From: Oscillospiraceae bacterium
GTDB taxonomy: Bacteria > Bacillota > Clostridia > Oscillospirales > Oscillospiraceae
Length of the DNA: 63,343 nt
Direction: 5' to 3'
Assembly (NCBI GenBank): GCA_902783035.1
Contig: CACZPK010000025.1
Span: forward strand, 1-63,343
A program made the translations under genes and the position numbers. Numbering within the stretch: the first letter of the stretch is position 1; each line of letters opens with the position of its first letter. This document shows positions 1 to 8,434 of this stretch, one piece after another. Under the pieces are notes generated by a model. It saw only the letters and a program-made list of their open reading frames with translations. It did not search any database and was not told the DNA's origin.

Positions 1-118
1 AGTGTCTTTCGACACCGAACTCTGGTGCTTTGTCTTGCATTCGTTGTTTAATTTACAAGGTACTCGCTCCACTCGGTTTTGCTCTCTCGTCGAGCGGCTC
101 AACCGCGGAACAGTTGAT
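1..118 (-). other. Putative rRNA operon leader (continues off the left edge)
   Basis: Read on the minus strand, this stretch follows a strong promoter and runs off the window without a plausible coding frame. It contains ACCTTGTAAATTAAACAACG, which resembles the boxA-like element common in leaders and spacers of clostridial rRNA operons, and it has GC-rich inverted segments (around 80-115). No rRNA itself is inside the window, so the assignment is an inference from promoter strength and this motif. Confidence 0.45.
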
Positions 119-147
119 ACTATACTCGGTGTTCCCCAAAATGTCAA
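119..147 (-). promoter_or_regulatory. Strong sigma-A promoter, probably of an rRNA operon
   Basis: On the minus strand there is TTGACA (142-147), a 17-base spacer and TATAGT (119-124). This is a near-consensus housekeeping promoter directed toward base 1. It is divergent from the AAA ATPase gene at 251. Confidence 0.75.
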
Positions 148-209
148 GACCTTTTTTTACTTTTTTTAAAATTTTTTCGCGCCGCGGTGCAGACAAACTA
201 TATAGGTTA

Positions 210-218
210 TGATATACT
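210..218 (+). promoter_or_regulatory. Extended -10 promoter for the AAA ATPase gene
   Basis: TGATATACT is an extended -10 element (TGN before TATACT at 213-218). The -35 region (CAGACA near 190) is a poor match, so the extended -10 probably does the work. It lies 33 bases before the ATG at 251. Confidence 0.45.
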
Positions 219-250
219 ATATTTTACCGACTTTTCAGAGGGAGAAACAC

Positions 251-2317
251 ATGCTGTTACGCAGGTTGGACGCCACATTCGGAAAACTGGAGCGGCGCAC
301 GCTCACCTTTTCCCCTGGGCTCAACATCATCGAAGCGCCGAACGAGGCAGGCAAGTCCACACTCACAGCCTGTCTGCGCGCCATGCTTTACGGACTGCCG
401 ACACGCGACCGCGGCGCACTTGCGGATAAGAACCGCTATCTGCCCTGGTCCGGCGCGCCAATGCAGGGCACGCTGGAGTTGACGGATGACTCGCTCGGCG
501 ATGTCACGCTGCGCCGGGACACGGCGCGCTCCAACAGTCCGATGGGGCGTTTCTCCGCAACCTACACCGGCACCGGCAACGATGTGCCGGATCTGAACGC
601 CGCAGACTGCGGTGAGATCTTGTTGGGCGTGCCTCGCGAAGTCTATGAACGCAGCGCGTTTATCCGGCAATGCGGGCTTGCCATCGATCAGAACGCAGAA
701 CTGGAGCGGCGCATCGCCGCCCTGATCACCACAGGTGAAGAGGGCACATCCTATACGGAAGCCGCCGCAGCGCTCAAAAAGCAGCTCAACGCCCGCCGTT
801 CCAATGCGCGCAACGGTTTGATCCCATCCCTTGAGCGTGAGATCGAGGCAGATACGGCGGCGCTCACGGAATTGCGCACGCTGCAGGCGGAGCGCACCGA
901 CGCAGAGGAAACGCTCGCCGCGCTCCGCGGCACGGAAACGGCGCTGCGCGCCGATCTGGCAACGCATGATATCGCGGACAAGCAGGAACAATTCGCCGCG
1001 CGTGAACAGATGAAACGTGCTGCCGACAAGGCGGCGCGGGAAGCCCGGCTGTTTCGGCGAATGCTGGAGGATACCCATATCCCGCCGCGGGAAGTGCTGG
1101 ACGAAAACCGTTCGCGCCTGCACACGGTAGAGGATCTGGAGCGCCGGATCCGTGAGGCAAGCGCTCAAAAGCAGGATGCCGAGCTGGCGCTGAACCATTT
1201 CGACGCGCGTCCAAAGCCGTCTTTCATCCGTCCCATTGCGGCCATCTGGTTTGTTCTGCTCCTTCTCTGCGCCGTTTTTCCACCCGCGGCACTGTTGGCG
1301 GATTTGCCCATACCATCGCCCATCCTGCTCGCCTCCGCCTCCACAGTTGTGCTGTTCGCCGTGCTTTTCACGCTGGAATCGCTCCACGCACGGGAGCTGC
1401 GCCGCAAGCATGGGCAGGAACGCAGCGAGCTGGAGACGGCGCTGCGGGATGCCGAGGCGTCCTGTGCCGCGCTCAAAACCGCGAGCGAGCAGGCTCTCGC
1501 CGCAATTTATGCGGATATCCCCGCCGGAGATTTTATCAGTGCCAGCACCTATATCCACGAAAACCTGGCGCGCTATGATATGCTTGCGCAGATGGAAACG
1601 GACGTGCAGATCCGCCGGCATGCGTATGACGCGTTTCCCTGGCCCGATCTTGCCGGCGTACCGGCCTATCCCGCCAAGCGTCCGGAGCGCTCCGCCGATG
1701 TTCTGCGCCACGAACTGGAGCACACGGTACAGAGCCGTGCCGAGGCGCAAAGCCGCGTCGACTACATTACCGGGCGGCTGCACGTTCTGGGCAGCGCAAG
1801 CGAACTGGAAAATGCGCTGGAGGAGAAGAAAGCCCGCCTCGCGGCAGCGCAGGAGGAGTACGACGCGATCGCGCTTGCCATGGAAACGCTGGAGCGCGCA
1901 AACACGGCGCTGCAAAACCACTTTTCCCCCGAGCTGGGCAAACGGGCGGCAGAGTATTTCTCCGCCCTGACGGACGGCAAATACGACGCCGTCTCCCTTG
2001 ACCGGACATTCCACGCCCTCGCTTCCGAATCCGGTGAGAGCGTCGCCCGCGACGCGGCGCTGCTCAGTCAGGGCGCAGGCGATCAGCTCTATCTTGCGGT
2101 GCGCCTCGCGGTATGCGACATGGTGCTGCCCGCCGAGAAGCACGTCCCGCTTGTGCTGGACGACGCGCTCGTCAGTTTTGACGACACACGCTGCCGCGCC
2201 GCGCTGCGTCTGCTTTGCGAAGCGGCAAAGTCGCGCCAGATCCTCCTGCTCACCTGTCAGCACCGCGAGGCAGCCTGCCTGCAGGGACAGGAAAACGTAA
2301 CGATTCTGACATTATGA
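251..2317 (+). CDS. YhaN-like AAA ATPase with long coiled coil
   Basis: A 688-residue SMC/Rad50-type ATPase of the YhaN kind. The N-terminus (residues 1-40) carries the half-domain with Walker A EAPNEAGKST, and the C-terminus carries the Walker B/signature half with LSQGAGDQLYLAVRLA and LVLDDALVSFDD. Between them are long Glu/Ala/Arg-rich heptads interrupted at about 326-378 by two hydrophobic segments, a membrane hairpin characteristic of YhaN-type proteins and not of SbcC. The family partners a SbcD-like metallophosphoesterase (YhaO) in DNA metabolism, but no such gene is in the window. The start at 251 is preceded by AGAGGGAGAAACAC; a start at 209 lacks a ribosome site. The gene is followed after 19 bases by mrp and probably cotranscribed with it. 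Family assignment is firm; cellular role is inferred. Confidence 0.85.
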   Translation: MLLRRLDATFGKLERRTLTFSPGLNIIEAPNEAGKSTLTACLRAMLYGLPTRDRGALADKNRYLPWSGAPMQGTLELTDDSLGDVTLRRDTARSNSPMGRFSATYTGTGNDVPDLNAADCGEILLGVPREVYERSAFIRQCGLAIDQNAELERRIAALITTGEEGTSYTEAAAALKKQLNARRSNARNGLIPSLEREIEADTAALTELRTLQAERTDAEETLAALRGTETALRADLATHDIADKQEQFAAREQMKRAADKAAREARLFRRMLEDTHIPPREVLDENRSRLHTVEDLERRIREASAQKQDAELALNHFDARPKPSFIRPIAAIWFVLLLLCAVFPPAALLADLPIPSPILLASASTVVLFAVLFTLESLHARELRRKHGQERSELETALRDAEASCAALKTASEQALAAIYADIPAGDFISASTYIHENLARYDMLAQMETDVQIRRHAYDAFPWPDLAGVPAYPAKRPERSADVLRHELEHTVQSRAEAQSRVDYITGRLHVLGSASELENALEEKKARLAAAQEEYDAIALAMETLERANTALQNHFSPELGKRAAEYFSALTDGKYDAVSLDRTFHALASESGESVARDAALLSQGAGDQLYLAVRLAVCDMVLPAEKHVPLVLDDALVSFDDTRCRAALRLLCEAAKSRQILLLTCQHREAACLQGQENVTILTL

Positions 2318-2336
2318 TATATAAGGAGAACCAGAG

Positions 2337-3176
2337 ATGAGCGAAACCATCGAAAACTGCACCCACAACTGTTCCACCTGCGGAGAAAGCTGCGCCTCCC
2401 GCACATCGCCCCAGTCGCTGCTCAAGGAGCACCATCCCGAGGCAACCGTGCGCCATGTGTACGGGATCGTGTCCGGCAAGGGCGGCGTCGGCAAAAGCAT
2501 GGTCACCAGCCAGCTTGCCGTGTTGATGCGCCGCCGCGGGTACACCGTCGGCATCATGGACGCGGACGTGACCGGTCCGTCGATCCCGCAGGCGTTCGGT
2601 ATCCACGAAAAAGCGATCGGCACCGACGACGCACTGTTGCCCTGCGTCAGTGAAAGCGGTATTCAGGTCATATCCATCAACGTACTGCTGGACGATGAGA
2701 CCGATCCCGTCATCTGGCGCGGCCCCGTCATCGGCGGCGTTGTCCAGCAGTTCTGGACGGATGTGATCTGGGACGTGGACTATCTGTTCGTTGATATGCC
2801 GCCGGGAACGGGCGACGTATCCCTTAATGTCTTCCAGCAGATCCCGCTGGACGGTATTGTGGTCGTCACTTCGCCGCAGGACCTCGTCAGCATGGTCGTG
2901 GAGAAAGCCGTAAAAATGGCGGAGAAGATGGGTGTACCCATTGTCGGCCTTGTGGAAAACATGAGCTACGTCCCCTGCCCCGATTGCGGAAAGAAGATTT
3001 TCCTCTTCGGCGAGGGCAAGGCCGAAGAGGCCGCCCGCCGGCACGGTCTGGCATTGCTGGCGCAAATGCCCATCGATCCCGCGCTCACCAAGCTCGTGGA
3101 CGAGGGTCGGATCGAAGAGATGCGCAGCGAGGCACTCTCTCCCGTCGCCGATGTGCTGGAAGGCGCAAAGGAATAA
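2337..3176 (+). CDS. mrp: Mrp/NBP35-family Fe-S cluster carrier ATPase
   Basis: A 279-residue deviant P-loop NTPase of the ParA/MinD group that scaffolds and delivers Fe-S clusters in the cytoplasm. Walker A GKGGVGKS is at 47-54 and the Switch/Walker B region reads FVDMPPGTGD. Unlike many bacterial Mrp proteins it has an NBP35-like N-terminal cysteine cluster (C8, C12, C15, C19) as well as the conserved C-terminal CxxC (C214, C217) that holds the bridging cluster between subunits. The ribosome site AAGGAGA precedes the ATG. It is the second gene after the YhaN-like ATPase and ends just before a strong hairpin. Confidence 0.92.
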   Translation: MSETIENCTHNCSTCGESCASRTSPQSLLKEHHPEATVRHVYGIVSGKGGVGKSMVTSQLAVLMRRRGYTVGIMDADVTGPSIPQAFGIHEKAIGTDDALLPCVSESGIQVISINVLLDDETDPVIWRGPVIGGVVQQFWTDVIWDVDYLFVDMPPGTGDVSLNVFQQIPLDGIVVVTSPQDLVSMVVEKAVKMAEKMGVPIVGLVENMSYVPCPDCGKKIFLFGEGKAEEAARRHGLALLAQMPIDPALTKLVDEGRIEEMRSEALSPVADVLEGAKE

Positions 3177-3182
3177 GTCTTT

Positions 3183-3229
3183 ATAATACAAGAAGGAGAA
3201 CGCTGTCGGCGTTCTCCTTCTTGTATTAT
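3183..3229. terminator. Bidirectional terminator between mrp and livF
   Basis: A perfect 21-bp inverted repeat (3183-3203 with 3209-3229) with a 5-base loop, followed by TTTCTCTTTTT on the plus strand and A/T-rich sequence on the other side. It sits between convergent mrp and livF; the livF stop codon lies inside the right arm. Confidence 0.85.
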
Positions 3230-3939
3230 TTTCTCTTTTTGCCGAGATAAGCTTCCTTCACGCTCTCGTCTGCCAGCAGCTCCGCGCCGGTGCCCTTCAT
3301 GGTGATGCGTCCCGTTTCCAGAACATAGGCGAGGTCAGCGGTTTTGAGCGCCATGTTGGCGTTCTGCTCGATCAGCAGGATCGTCACGCCCTGGCGGTTG
3401 ATCTCCCGGATGATCTCAAAGATGCCCTGCACCACCAGCGGCGCAAGGCCGAGGGAGGGCTCGTCCATCATCAGCACCTTCGGGCGGGACATCAGTCCGC
3501 GCCCCACTGCCAGCATCTGCTGCTCGCCGCCGGAAAGCGTACCCGAAAGCTGCCACGAACGCTCTTCCAGTCGTGGGAACAATTCGTAGACCCATTTGAT
3601 GTCCTTTTCGATGCCGTCCTTGTCCTTGCGCAGATACGCGCCGGCTTTGAGGTTTTCCAGCACCGTCAGGTTGGCAAACACGCGCCGCCCTTCCGGAACC
3701 TGCGCAATGCCCGCCGCCAGGATCTGGTTGATGGGCTTGCCCAGCAGTTCCGTGCCATCATAGGTGATGGAACCGGCCGTTGCCTTGACAAGGCCGGAGA
3801 TCGTACGCAGCGTCGTGGATTTGCCCGCGCCGTTTGCGCCGATGAGGGTAACGATCTTGCCGTCCGGCACTTCGAGGTCAATGCCGCGCAGCGCCTGAAT
3901 GCCGCCGTAGGCAACCTGGAGGTTTTCGATTTTAAGCAT
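3226..3939 (-). CDS. livF: Branched-chain amino-acid ABC transporter, ATP-binding protein LivF
   Basis: A 237-residue cytoplasmic ATPase of the HAAT family. It has Walker A GANGAGKST, signature LSGGEQQMLAVGRGLM and Walker B VLMMDEPSLGLAP, all canonical for LivF. It pairs with LivG to energise import through LivH/LivM. Last gene of the minus-strand cluster, with its start overlapping the end of livG by 8 bases, which suggests translational coupling. Length is the family norm. Confidence 0.95.
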   Translation of the reverse strand: MLKIENLQVAYGGIQALRGIDLEVPDGKIVTLIGANGAGKSTTLRTISGLVKATAGSITYDGTELLGKPINQILAAGIAQVPEGRRVFANLTVLENLKAGAYLRKDKDGIEKDIKWVYELFPRLEERSWQLSGTLSGGEQQMLAVGRGLMSRPKVLMMDEPSLGLAPLVVQGIFEIIREINRQGVTILLIEQNANMALKTADLAYVLETGRITMKGTGAELLADESVKEAYLGKKRK

Positions 3940-4786
3940 CGTCTTCCACCCCCAGATACGCGTCGATGACGCGCTGATCGTTCTGAATGACTTCCGGCGT
4001 GCCGTTGGCGATCAATTTACCGAAGTCGATGACGTAGATGCGGTCGGAGATGTCCATGACCAGATCCATGTGGTGCTCGATGAGCAGGATGGTCATGTTA
4101 AACTCGCTGCGGATGCGCCCGATGAACGCCGTCAGCTCGTCGGTCTCCTGCGGATTCATGCCCGCCGCCGGTTCGTCGAGCATCAGCAGCTTTGGTTTCG
4201 TTGCCAGCGCACGTGCGATTTCCAGACGGCGCTGCTTGCCGTAGGGCAGGCTGGTCGCCAGCTCATGCTGCACGTCCTCCAGCCCGACGATCTTCAGCAG
4301 TTCCAGCACCTCTTCGCGCTGTTTCTCCTCCTCGGCGCGGTTGCCGCGGAAGGTGGCGGAGAAGAAATTGCTGGTGCGCAGCATGTGCTTGGCGATGAGC
4401 ACATTGTCAAACACGCTCTGTGTTTTCCACAGGCGGATGTTCTGGAACGTACGCGCCATGCCCAGCGCCGTCAGCTTGTCGGGCGTTGGGTTCAGCACGG
4501 GATCGCTTGCGAATTTTTCCGCGTTGGACCCCTTGTACTGTTTTTTCATCTTCCCCTGCGGATGGTTGCGCACCACGGGCGCACCCAGGAAAGATACCAT
4601 GCCGTTCGTCGGCTCGTAAACGCCGGTAATGGCATTGAACGCGGTGGTTTTGCCCGCGCCGTTCGGGCCGATGAGCGCGACGATCTCGCCCTCGTTGACC
4701 TCCATGGAAAGGTCGTCCACGGCGACGACGCCGCCGAACTGCATCGTGATGTTGTCCAAACGCAGGACATTCTTTTTCTCACTCAT
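3932..4786 (-). CDS. livG: Branched-chain amino-acid ABC transporter, ATP-binding protein LivG
   Basis: A 284-residue ATPase with Walker A GPNGAGKTT, Walker B LLMLDEPAAGMNP and the deviant signature LPYGKQRRLEIARAL that is typical of LivG. There is an insertion of roughly 25 residues after the first beta sheet (around residues 70-95, rich in Lys/Asn) that lengthens it beyond the usual 255. It overlaps livM by 8 bases and livF by 8 bases inside one operon. It forms the ATPase pair with LivF. Confidence 0.95.
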   Translation of the reverse strand: MSEKKNVLRLDNITMQFGGVVAVDDLSMEVNEGEIVALIGPNGAGKTTAFNAITGVYEPTNGMVSFLGAPVVRNHPQGKMKKQYKGSNAEKFASDPVLNPTPDKLTALGMARTFQNIRLWKTQSVFDNVLIAKHMLRTSNFFSATFRGNRAEEEKQREEVLELLKIVGLEDVQHELATSLPYGKQRRLEIARALATKPKLLMLDEPAAGMNPQETDELTAFIGRIRSEFNMTILLIEHHMDLVMDISDRIYVIDFGKLIANGTPEVIQNDQRVIDAYLGVEDDA

Positions 4787-5960
4787 TGCCCTGCGCCTCC
4801 TTTACCGCCGGTTTCGACGCGTGCCTGCGCAGCAGGTTTCCCAGCACCTCCGGCAGCTCGCGGTCGCCCATGATGCCCTTTCGGAAGAACAGCACGACGA
4901 TCATGATGATGATCGAGAACACGACGAGACGGAAACCATTGCGGAACACATCCGGCGCATTGATGCCGAGGAAGGTGCCGGAGTCGAGACCGCGCAGCCA
5001 CCATTCGGATGCGGAAATAAACAGCATCGCACCGATGACGGAGCCGGAAATGGACCCGATACCGCCGAGCACGACCATGAGCAGGATCTCATAGGTCATG
5101 GCAGATTTAAAGTTGTTCGCCTGTGCAATGGAAAGCACCATCGCCATCGAGGCGCCGGACACGCCGGCGAAGAAGCAGCTTGTGCAGAACGAGAGCATCT
5201 TGTGGCGTGCAAGGTTGATGCCCATGGCCTCGGCGGCAACCTCATCGTCGCGAATGGCCTTGAACGCGCGTCCATAGGTCGAATTCACCAGCAGCACAAT
5301 GACCGCAATGCAGACCGTTGCAATCAGCACGGGAACAAAGGTGGACAGGCTCAGCGTCGTACCGCCCAGCTCCAGCTTGAACGTCGAGCAGCGCGCAAAA
5401 TTCTTTAAAAGGTTGGAGCCGTTGGTAACCGGTCCGAGTTTCTTCCACTGGAAGATGGCGCGAATGATTTCCGCAAAGCCCAGCGTCGCAATGGCGAGGT
5501 AATCGCTCTTGAGGCGCAGCACGGGCAGGCCGATGAGATATGCGAACACCGCCGCAACCAGTCCCGCCAGCAGCACGGAGATCAGCACACCCAGCGCCGT
5601 GCCGAACCCGCCGAGGGCGTTGCCCAGCAACTCCGGGAAGGAAATGCGCACTGCCGCATCAAAATACTGGTATACGGTGTCACGCGCATCGGACGGGATG
5701 GAGAAGATGGCATAGGTATATGCGCCAATGAGCATGAATCCGGCGTGGCCGAGGGAGAACAACCCCGTAAAGCCGTTCAGCAGGTTCATGGAAACGGCGG
5801 CGAGAGCGTAGACCGAGCCTTTTTGCAGCACGGTGAGCAGCATATACATCCGGCTCGTCGGCTTGATGATCTGATCCAGCGCCAGCACCAGGGCAAGAAA
5901 GGCCAGCACGGCAATGAGGGAGATCAGGTTTTTGCGTTTTGTTGCCTGTTTGTCGATCAT
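4779..5960 (-). CDS. livM: Branched-chain amino-acid ABC transporter permease LivM
   Basis: A 393-residue inner-membrane permease with about ten hydrophobic helices and the family segment MNLLNGFTGLFSLGHAGF followed by the cytoplasmic coupling region EAMGINLARHKMLSF. The start is placed at 5960 because GGGGGAGGTGCGGAT precedes that ATG; an in-frame extension upstream to 6050 is Arg/Ser-rich, overlaps livH and has no ribosome site. It forms a heterodimer with LivH. Confidence 0.94.
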   Translation of the reverse strand: MIDKQATKRKNLISLIAVLAFLALVLALDQIIKPTSRMYMLLTVLQKGSVYALAAVSMNLLNGFTGLFSLGHAGFMLIGAYTYAIFSIPSDARDTVYQYFDAAVRISFPELLGNALGGFGTALGVLISVLLAGLVAAVFAYLIGLPVLRLKSDYLAIATLGFAEIIRAIFQWKKLGPVTNGSNLLKNFARCSTFKLELGGTTLSLSTFVPVLIATVCIAVIVLLVNSTYGRAFKAIRDDEVAAEAMGINLARHKMLSFCTSCFFAGVSGASMAMVLSIAQANNFKSAMTYEILLMVVLGGIGSISGSVIGAMLFISASEWWLRGLDSGTFLGINAPDVFRNGFRLVVFSIIIMIVVLFFRKGIMGDRELPEVLGNLLRRHASKPAVKEAQGNE

Positions 5961-5976
5961 ATCCGCACCTCCCCCC

Positions 5977-6903
5977 TCAGACCTTGTCCGTGGTCTTCTC
6001 GCCGAACAGGCCCGTCGGCTTAAAGACCAGAATGACGATGAGGAGCACAAAGGTCACGGCGTCGGAAAACGTCGAGAAATCCATTTGCTCGGCGATCAGC
6101 CCGCGGGTGAGCAAAATGGTGTCGAGACCCTTGATCAGACTCTCGGAAATGCCGATGATAAACGCGCCCACCACTGCGCCGGGGATGGAGCCGATGCCGC
6201 CGAACACCGCCGCAACAAAGGCTTTCAATCCGGGCATGGCGCCGGAGGTCGGCACAATGCCGGGATAGTTGGAGAAGAACAGCAGCGAACCCACGGCGGC
6301 AAGAAAGGTGCCGATGACGAAGGTCGCCGAAATGACATTGTTGATGCGAATACCCATCAGCTCCGCCGTTTCAAAGTCCTTGGACACCGCGCGCATCGCC
6401 ATGCCGATCTTTGTATTGTTGATCAGGAACACCAGTGCAAACACCAGCACCACCGTCAGAAACGGCGTAATGACCGTGACGCGCGTCGTCGTCGCGCCGA
6501 ACACGGTGATTTTATCCGAGATCCACGGGATCTCGGGATAGTTCTTGTTCAGTCCGCCCGTAATATACAGCGCGAGGTTTTGCAGCAAATAGCTCACGCC
6601 GATGGCGGAAATCATGACCGACATGCGCGGCGCGGTACGCAGTGGCTTGTACGCCACGCGCTCAATCGTAAAGCCGAGCAGCACGGTCAGCAGGATCATC
6701 AGCGGGATCGCCGCGTAAAGCGGCATCGCCGCCGCAAAGTAAACCATCATCAGTCCCGCGACCATGAACACATCGCCGTGGGCAAAATTGATCAGGCGCA
6801 GGATGCCGTAGACCATCGTATAGCCCACGGCGATCAGGGCATATTGCCCGCCTACCGAAATACCCGAAAGGATATACGGCAGCACGGTATTCCATAAGTT
6901 CAC
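5977..6903 (-). CDS. livH: Branched-chain amino-acid ABC transporter permease LivH
   Basis: A 308-residue permease with about eight hydrophobic helices. The N-terminal segment GYTMVYGILRLINFAHGD and the coupling region DFETAELMGIRINNVIS are diagnostic for LivH. It lies 16 bases upstream of livM and 98 bases downstream of the binding-protein gene, from which it is separated by a GC-rich hairpin. Confidence 0.94.
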   Translation of the reverse strand: MNLWNTVLPYILSGISVGGQYALIAVGYTMVYGILRLINFAHGDVFMVAGLMMVYFAAAMPLYAAIPLMILLTVLLGFTIERVAYKPLRTAPRMSVMISAIGVSYLLQNLALYITGGLNKNYPEIPWISDKITVFGATTTRVTVITPFLTVVLVFALVFLINNTKIGMAMRAVSKDFETAELMGIRINNVISATFVIGTFLAAVGSLLFFSNYPGIVPTSGAMPGLKAFVAAVFGGIGSIPGAVVGAFIIGISESLIKGLDTILLTRGLIAEQMDFSTFSDAVTFVLLIVILVFKPTGLFGEKTTDKV

Positions 6904-6948
6904 AGGGTTCCCCCTCCCATTCTTGCAGCGTTTGTCTGGTTTGCGGAA

Positions 6949-6976
6949 ACCGGCGGGAGCGCGTGCTCCCGCCGGT
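6949..6976 (-). other. Intercistronic hairpin between the binding-protein gene and livH
   Basis: A perfect 12-bp stem ACCGGCGGGAGC / GCTCCCGCCGGT with a 4-base loop. No T-run follows on the minus strand, so it is more likely an mRNA-stabilising or partial attenuating hairpin that raises binding-protein level over the membrane genes than a full terminator. Confidence 0.6.
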
Positions 6977-7001
6977 CAGGTGTCATCTACCGCGTTTTCC
7001 C

Positions 7002-8192
7002 TCAGCCGACCGTGGCAACCGTAACAAAGTCCCACACGCCGGTCGTGGTGTTGCACTCCTTGACGAAGGCGCTGTCGCGCTTGGCGTCGCCGATATCGTC
7101 AAAGGCGATGGCGCCGGTCACGCCGGTGTAGTTGACGCCGGGCAGGGCCTTAAGCACGTCCGCCGGATTGGTGGAACCCGCCGCCTTGATCGCCTCCAGC
7201 GCCACATAGTAGGCGTCGTAGCCCATCGCGGTGACCGCCGCCAGCTCGTCGTTGCCGCCGTTGTTCGCCTTGGCGGTGGCGTCTTCGTTGATCCACTTTT
7301 TGATGCCCGCGTCAAAGTTGGCATCCGCGCCCTCCTGATAGAAGGTCGTCACGCAGATCTTCAGATCGCTGCCCTTTGCAGCTTCCAGAATGACGTTGGA
7401 ATCCCAGGTATCGCCCGCGAGGATCGGCATGCCGAGGCTCTGCGCATTCGCCTTTGCAATGATCTGCGCCGCCGCTTCGGTGGAGACCGGGGAGAAGAAC
7501 ACGTCGCAGCCCTGGTTCTGGGCATTGGTAATATAGGTGGAGTAGTCGCTGGTGCCCTCCGGGAAGGTTTCCTGGACGCAGTTCGCAGCGCCAAACGCCT
7601 GCACGAAGTAGTTCACCAGACCGCCGGAGTAGTCGTCGCCTTGCTTGCTCAGGCAGTAAGCCTTGGTCGCGCCCAGCTCATTCTTGGCATAGTTCGCCAG
7701 AACGGTGCCCTGGAACGGATCCAGGAAGCAAATGCGGAAGTACACGTCGCAGCCGGAGGTAACCTGCGGGTTGGTGCAGGTGACGCCGATCGCGGGCACG
7801 CCCGCCGCCTTGAACGTATCGCCCGCGGCAATGGACACGCCGGAGCCGTAGGAGCCGAGCACAACGCTGACGCCGCCGGAAATCAGCGTCTGCGCTGCGG
7901 TGGGCGCCTTGTCGTTGGAGGACGCGTTGTCCGCGTACACCAGCTCAACATTATAGGTCTTGCCGCCGATCTCGACGGTCGGGGTCACGGTGTTGGCATA
8001 CTGCATGCCGAGGATCTCCTGCTTGCCGCCGGCGCCGTTGTCGCCGGACTGCGGCTCAAATACGCCGATCTTCACGACATCGCCCGCGGTGCTGCCGCCG
8101 TTATCGCCGGAGCCGCCGCTGCTGCTTCCGCCGCACGCGGCAAGCGACAATACCATTGCGAGTGCAAGAACAAGTGCAAACAGCTTCTTCAT
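7002..8192 (-). CDS. livJ: Branched-chain amino-acid ABC transporter substrate-binding lipoprotein
   Basis: A 396-residue periplasmic-binding-protein type I lipoprotein. The N-terminus has a lipoprotein signal with lipobox LAAC (Cys20) followed by a Gly/Ser linker. The mature part begins VVKIGVFEPQSGDNGAGG and contains GVSVVLGSYGSGVSIAAGD, typical of the Leu/Ile/Val-binding family. The ribosome site GAGGAGGG lies 9 bases before the ATG. First gene of the liv operon. Exact ligand cannot be read from sequence; other hydrophobic or amide ligands occur in the family. Confidence 0.93.
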   Translation of the reverse strand: MKKLFALVLALAMVLSLAACGGSSSGGSGDNGGSTAGDVVKIGVFEPQSGDNGAGGKQEILGMQYANTVTPTVEIGGKTYNVELVYADNASSNDKAPTAAQTLISGGVSVVLGSYGSGVSIAAGDTFKAAGVPAIGVTCTNPQVTSGCDVYFRICFLDPFQGTVLANYAKNELGATKAYCLSKQGDDYSGGLVNYFVQAFGAANCVQETFPEGTSDYSTYITNAQNQGCDVFFSPVSTEAAAQIIAKANAQSLGMPILAGDTWDSNVILEAAKGSDLKICVTTFYQEGADANFDAGIKKWINEDATAKANNGGNDELAAVTAMGYDAYYVALEAIKAAGSTNPADVLKALPGVNYTGVTGAIAFDDIGDAKRDSAFVKECNTTTGVWDFVTVATVG

Positions 8193-8274
8193 GGTTCATA
8201 CCCTCCTCAATTTATGCAAACGCCGTGCGAATCACATTTTTTAATATGCGTTTGCAATTGCAGACATTGTAAAC

Positions 8275-8334
8275 CAACAAAAAACCGCTGGCAAGGGGCA
8301 AATCGTCCAGAATTTTGCCCCCCACCGGCGGTTT
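8275..8334 (-). terminator. Terminator downstream of ftsH
   Basis: On the minus strand AAACCGC (8328-8334) pairs with GCGGTTT (8282-8288) outside a second stem GGGGCAAA/TTTGCCCC, followed by TTTTTTGTT. It separates the ftsH operon from the liv operon downstream. The remaining bases to 8434 show nothing beyond the upstream region of the liv operon; no clear promoter was recognised there. Confidence 0.7.
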
Positions 8335-8434
8335 ATGTCCGTCTACGGCGGTGTATCTGTCCTCTTATCGCGGACAAACGTCGCTTTCATTTCCGAAAGC
8401 ACTTCCGGATGTCCGCGTGTCAAGGACATTTGTA

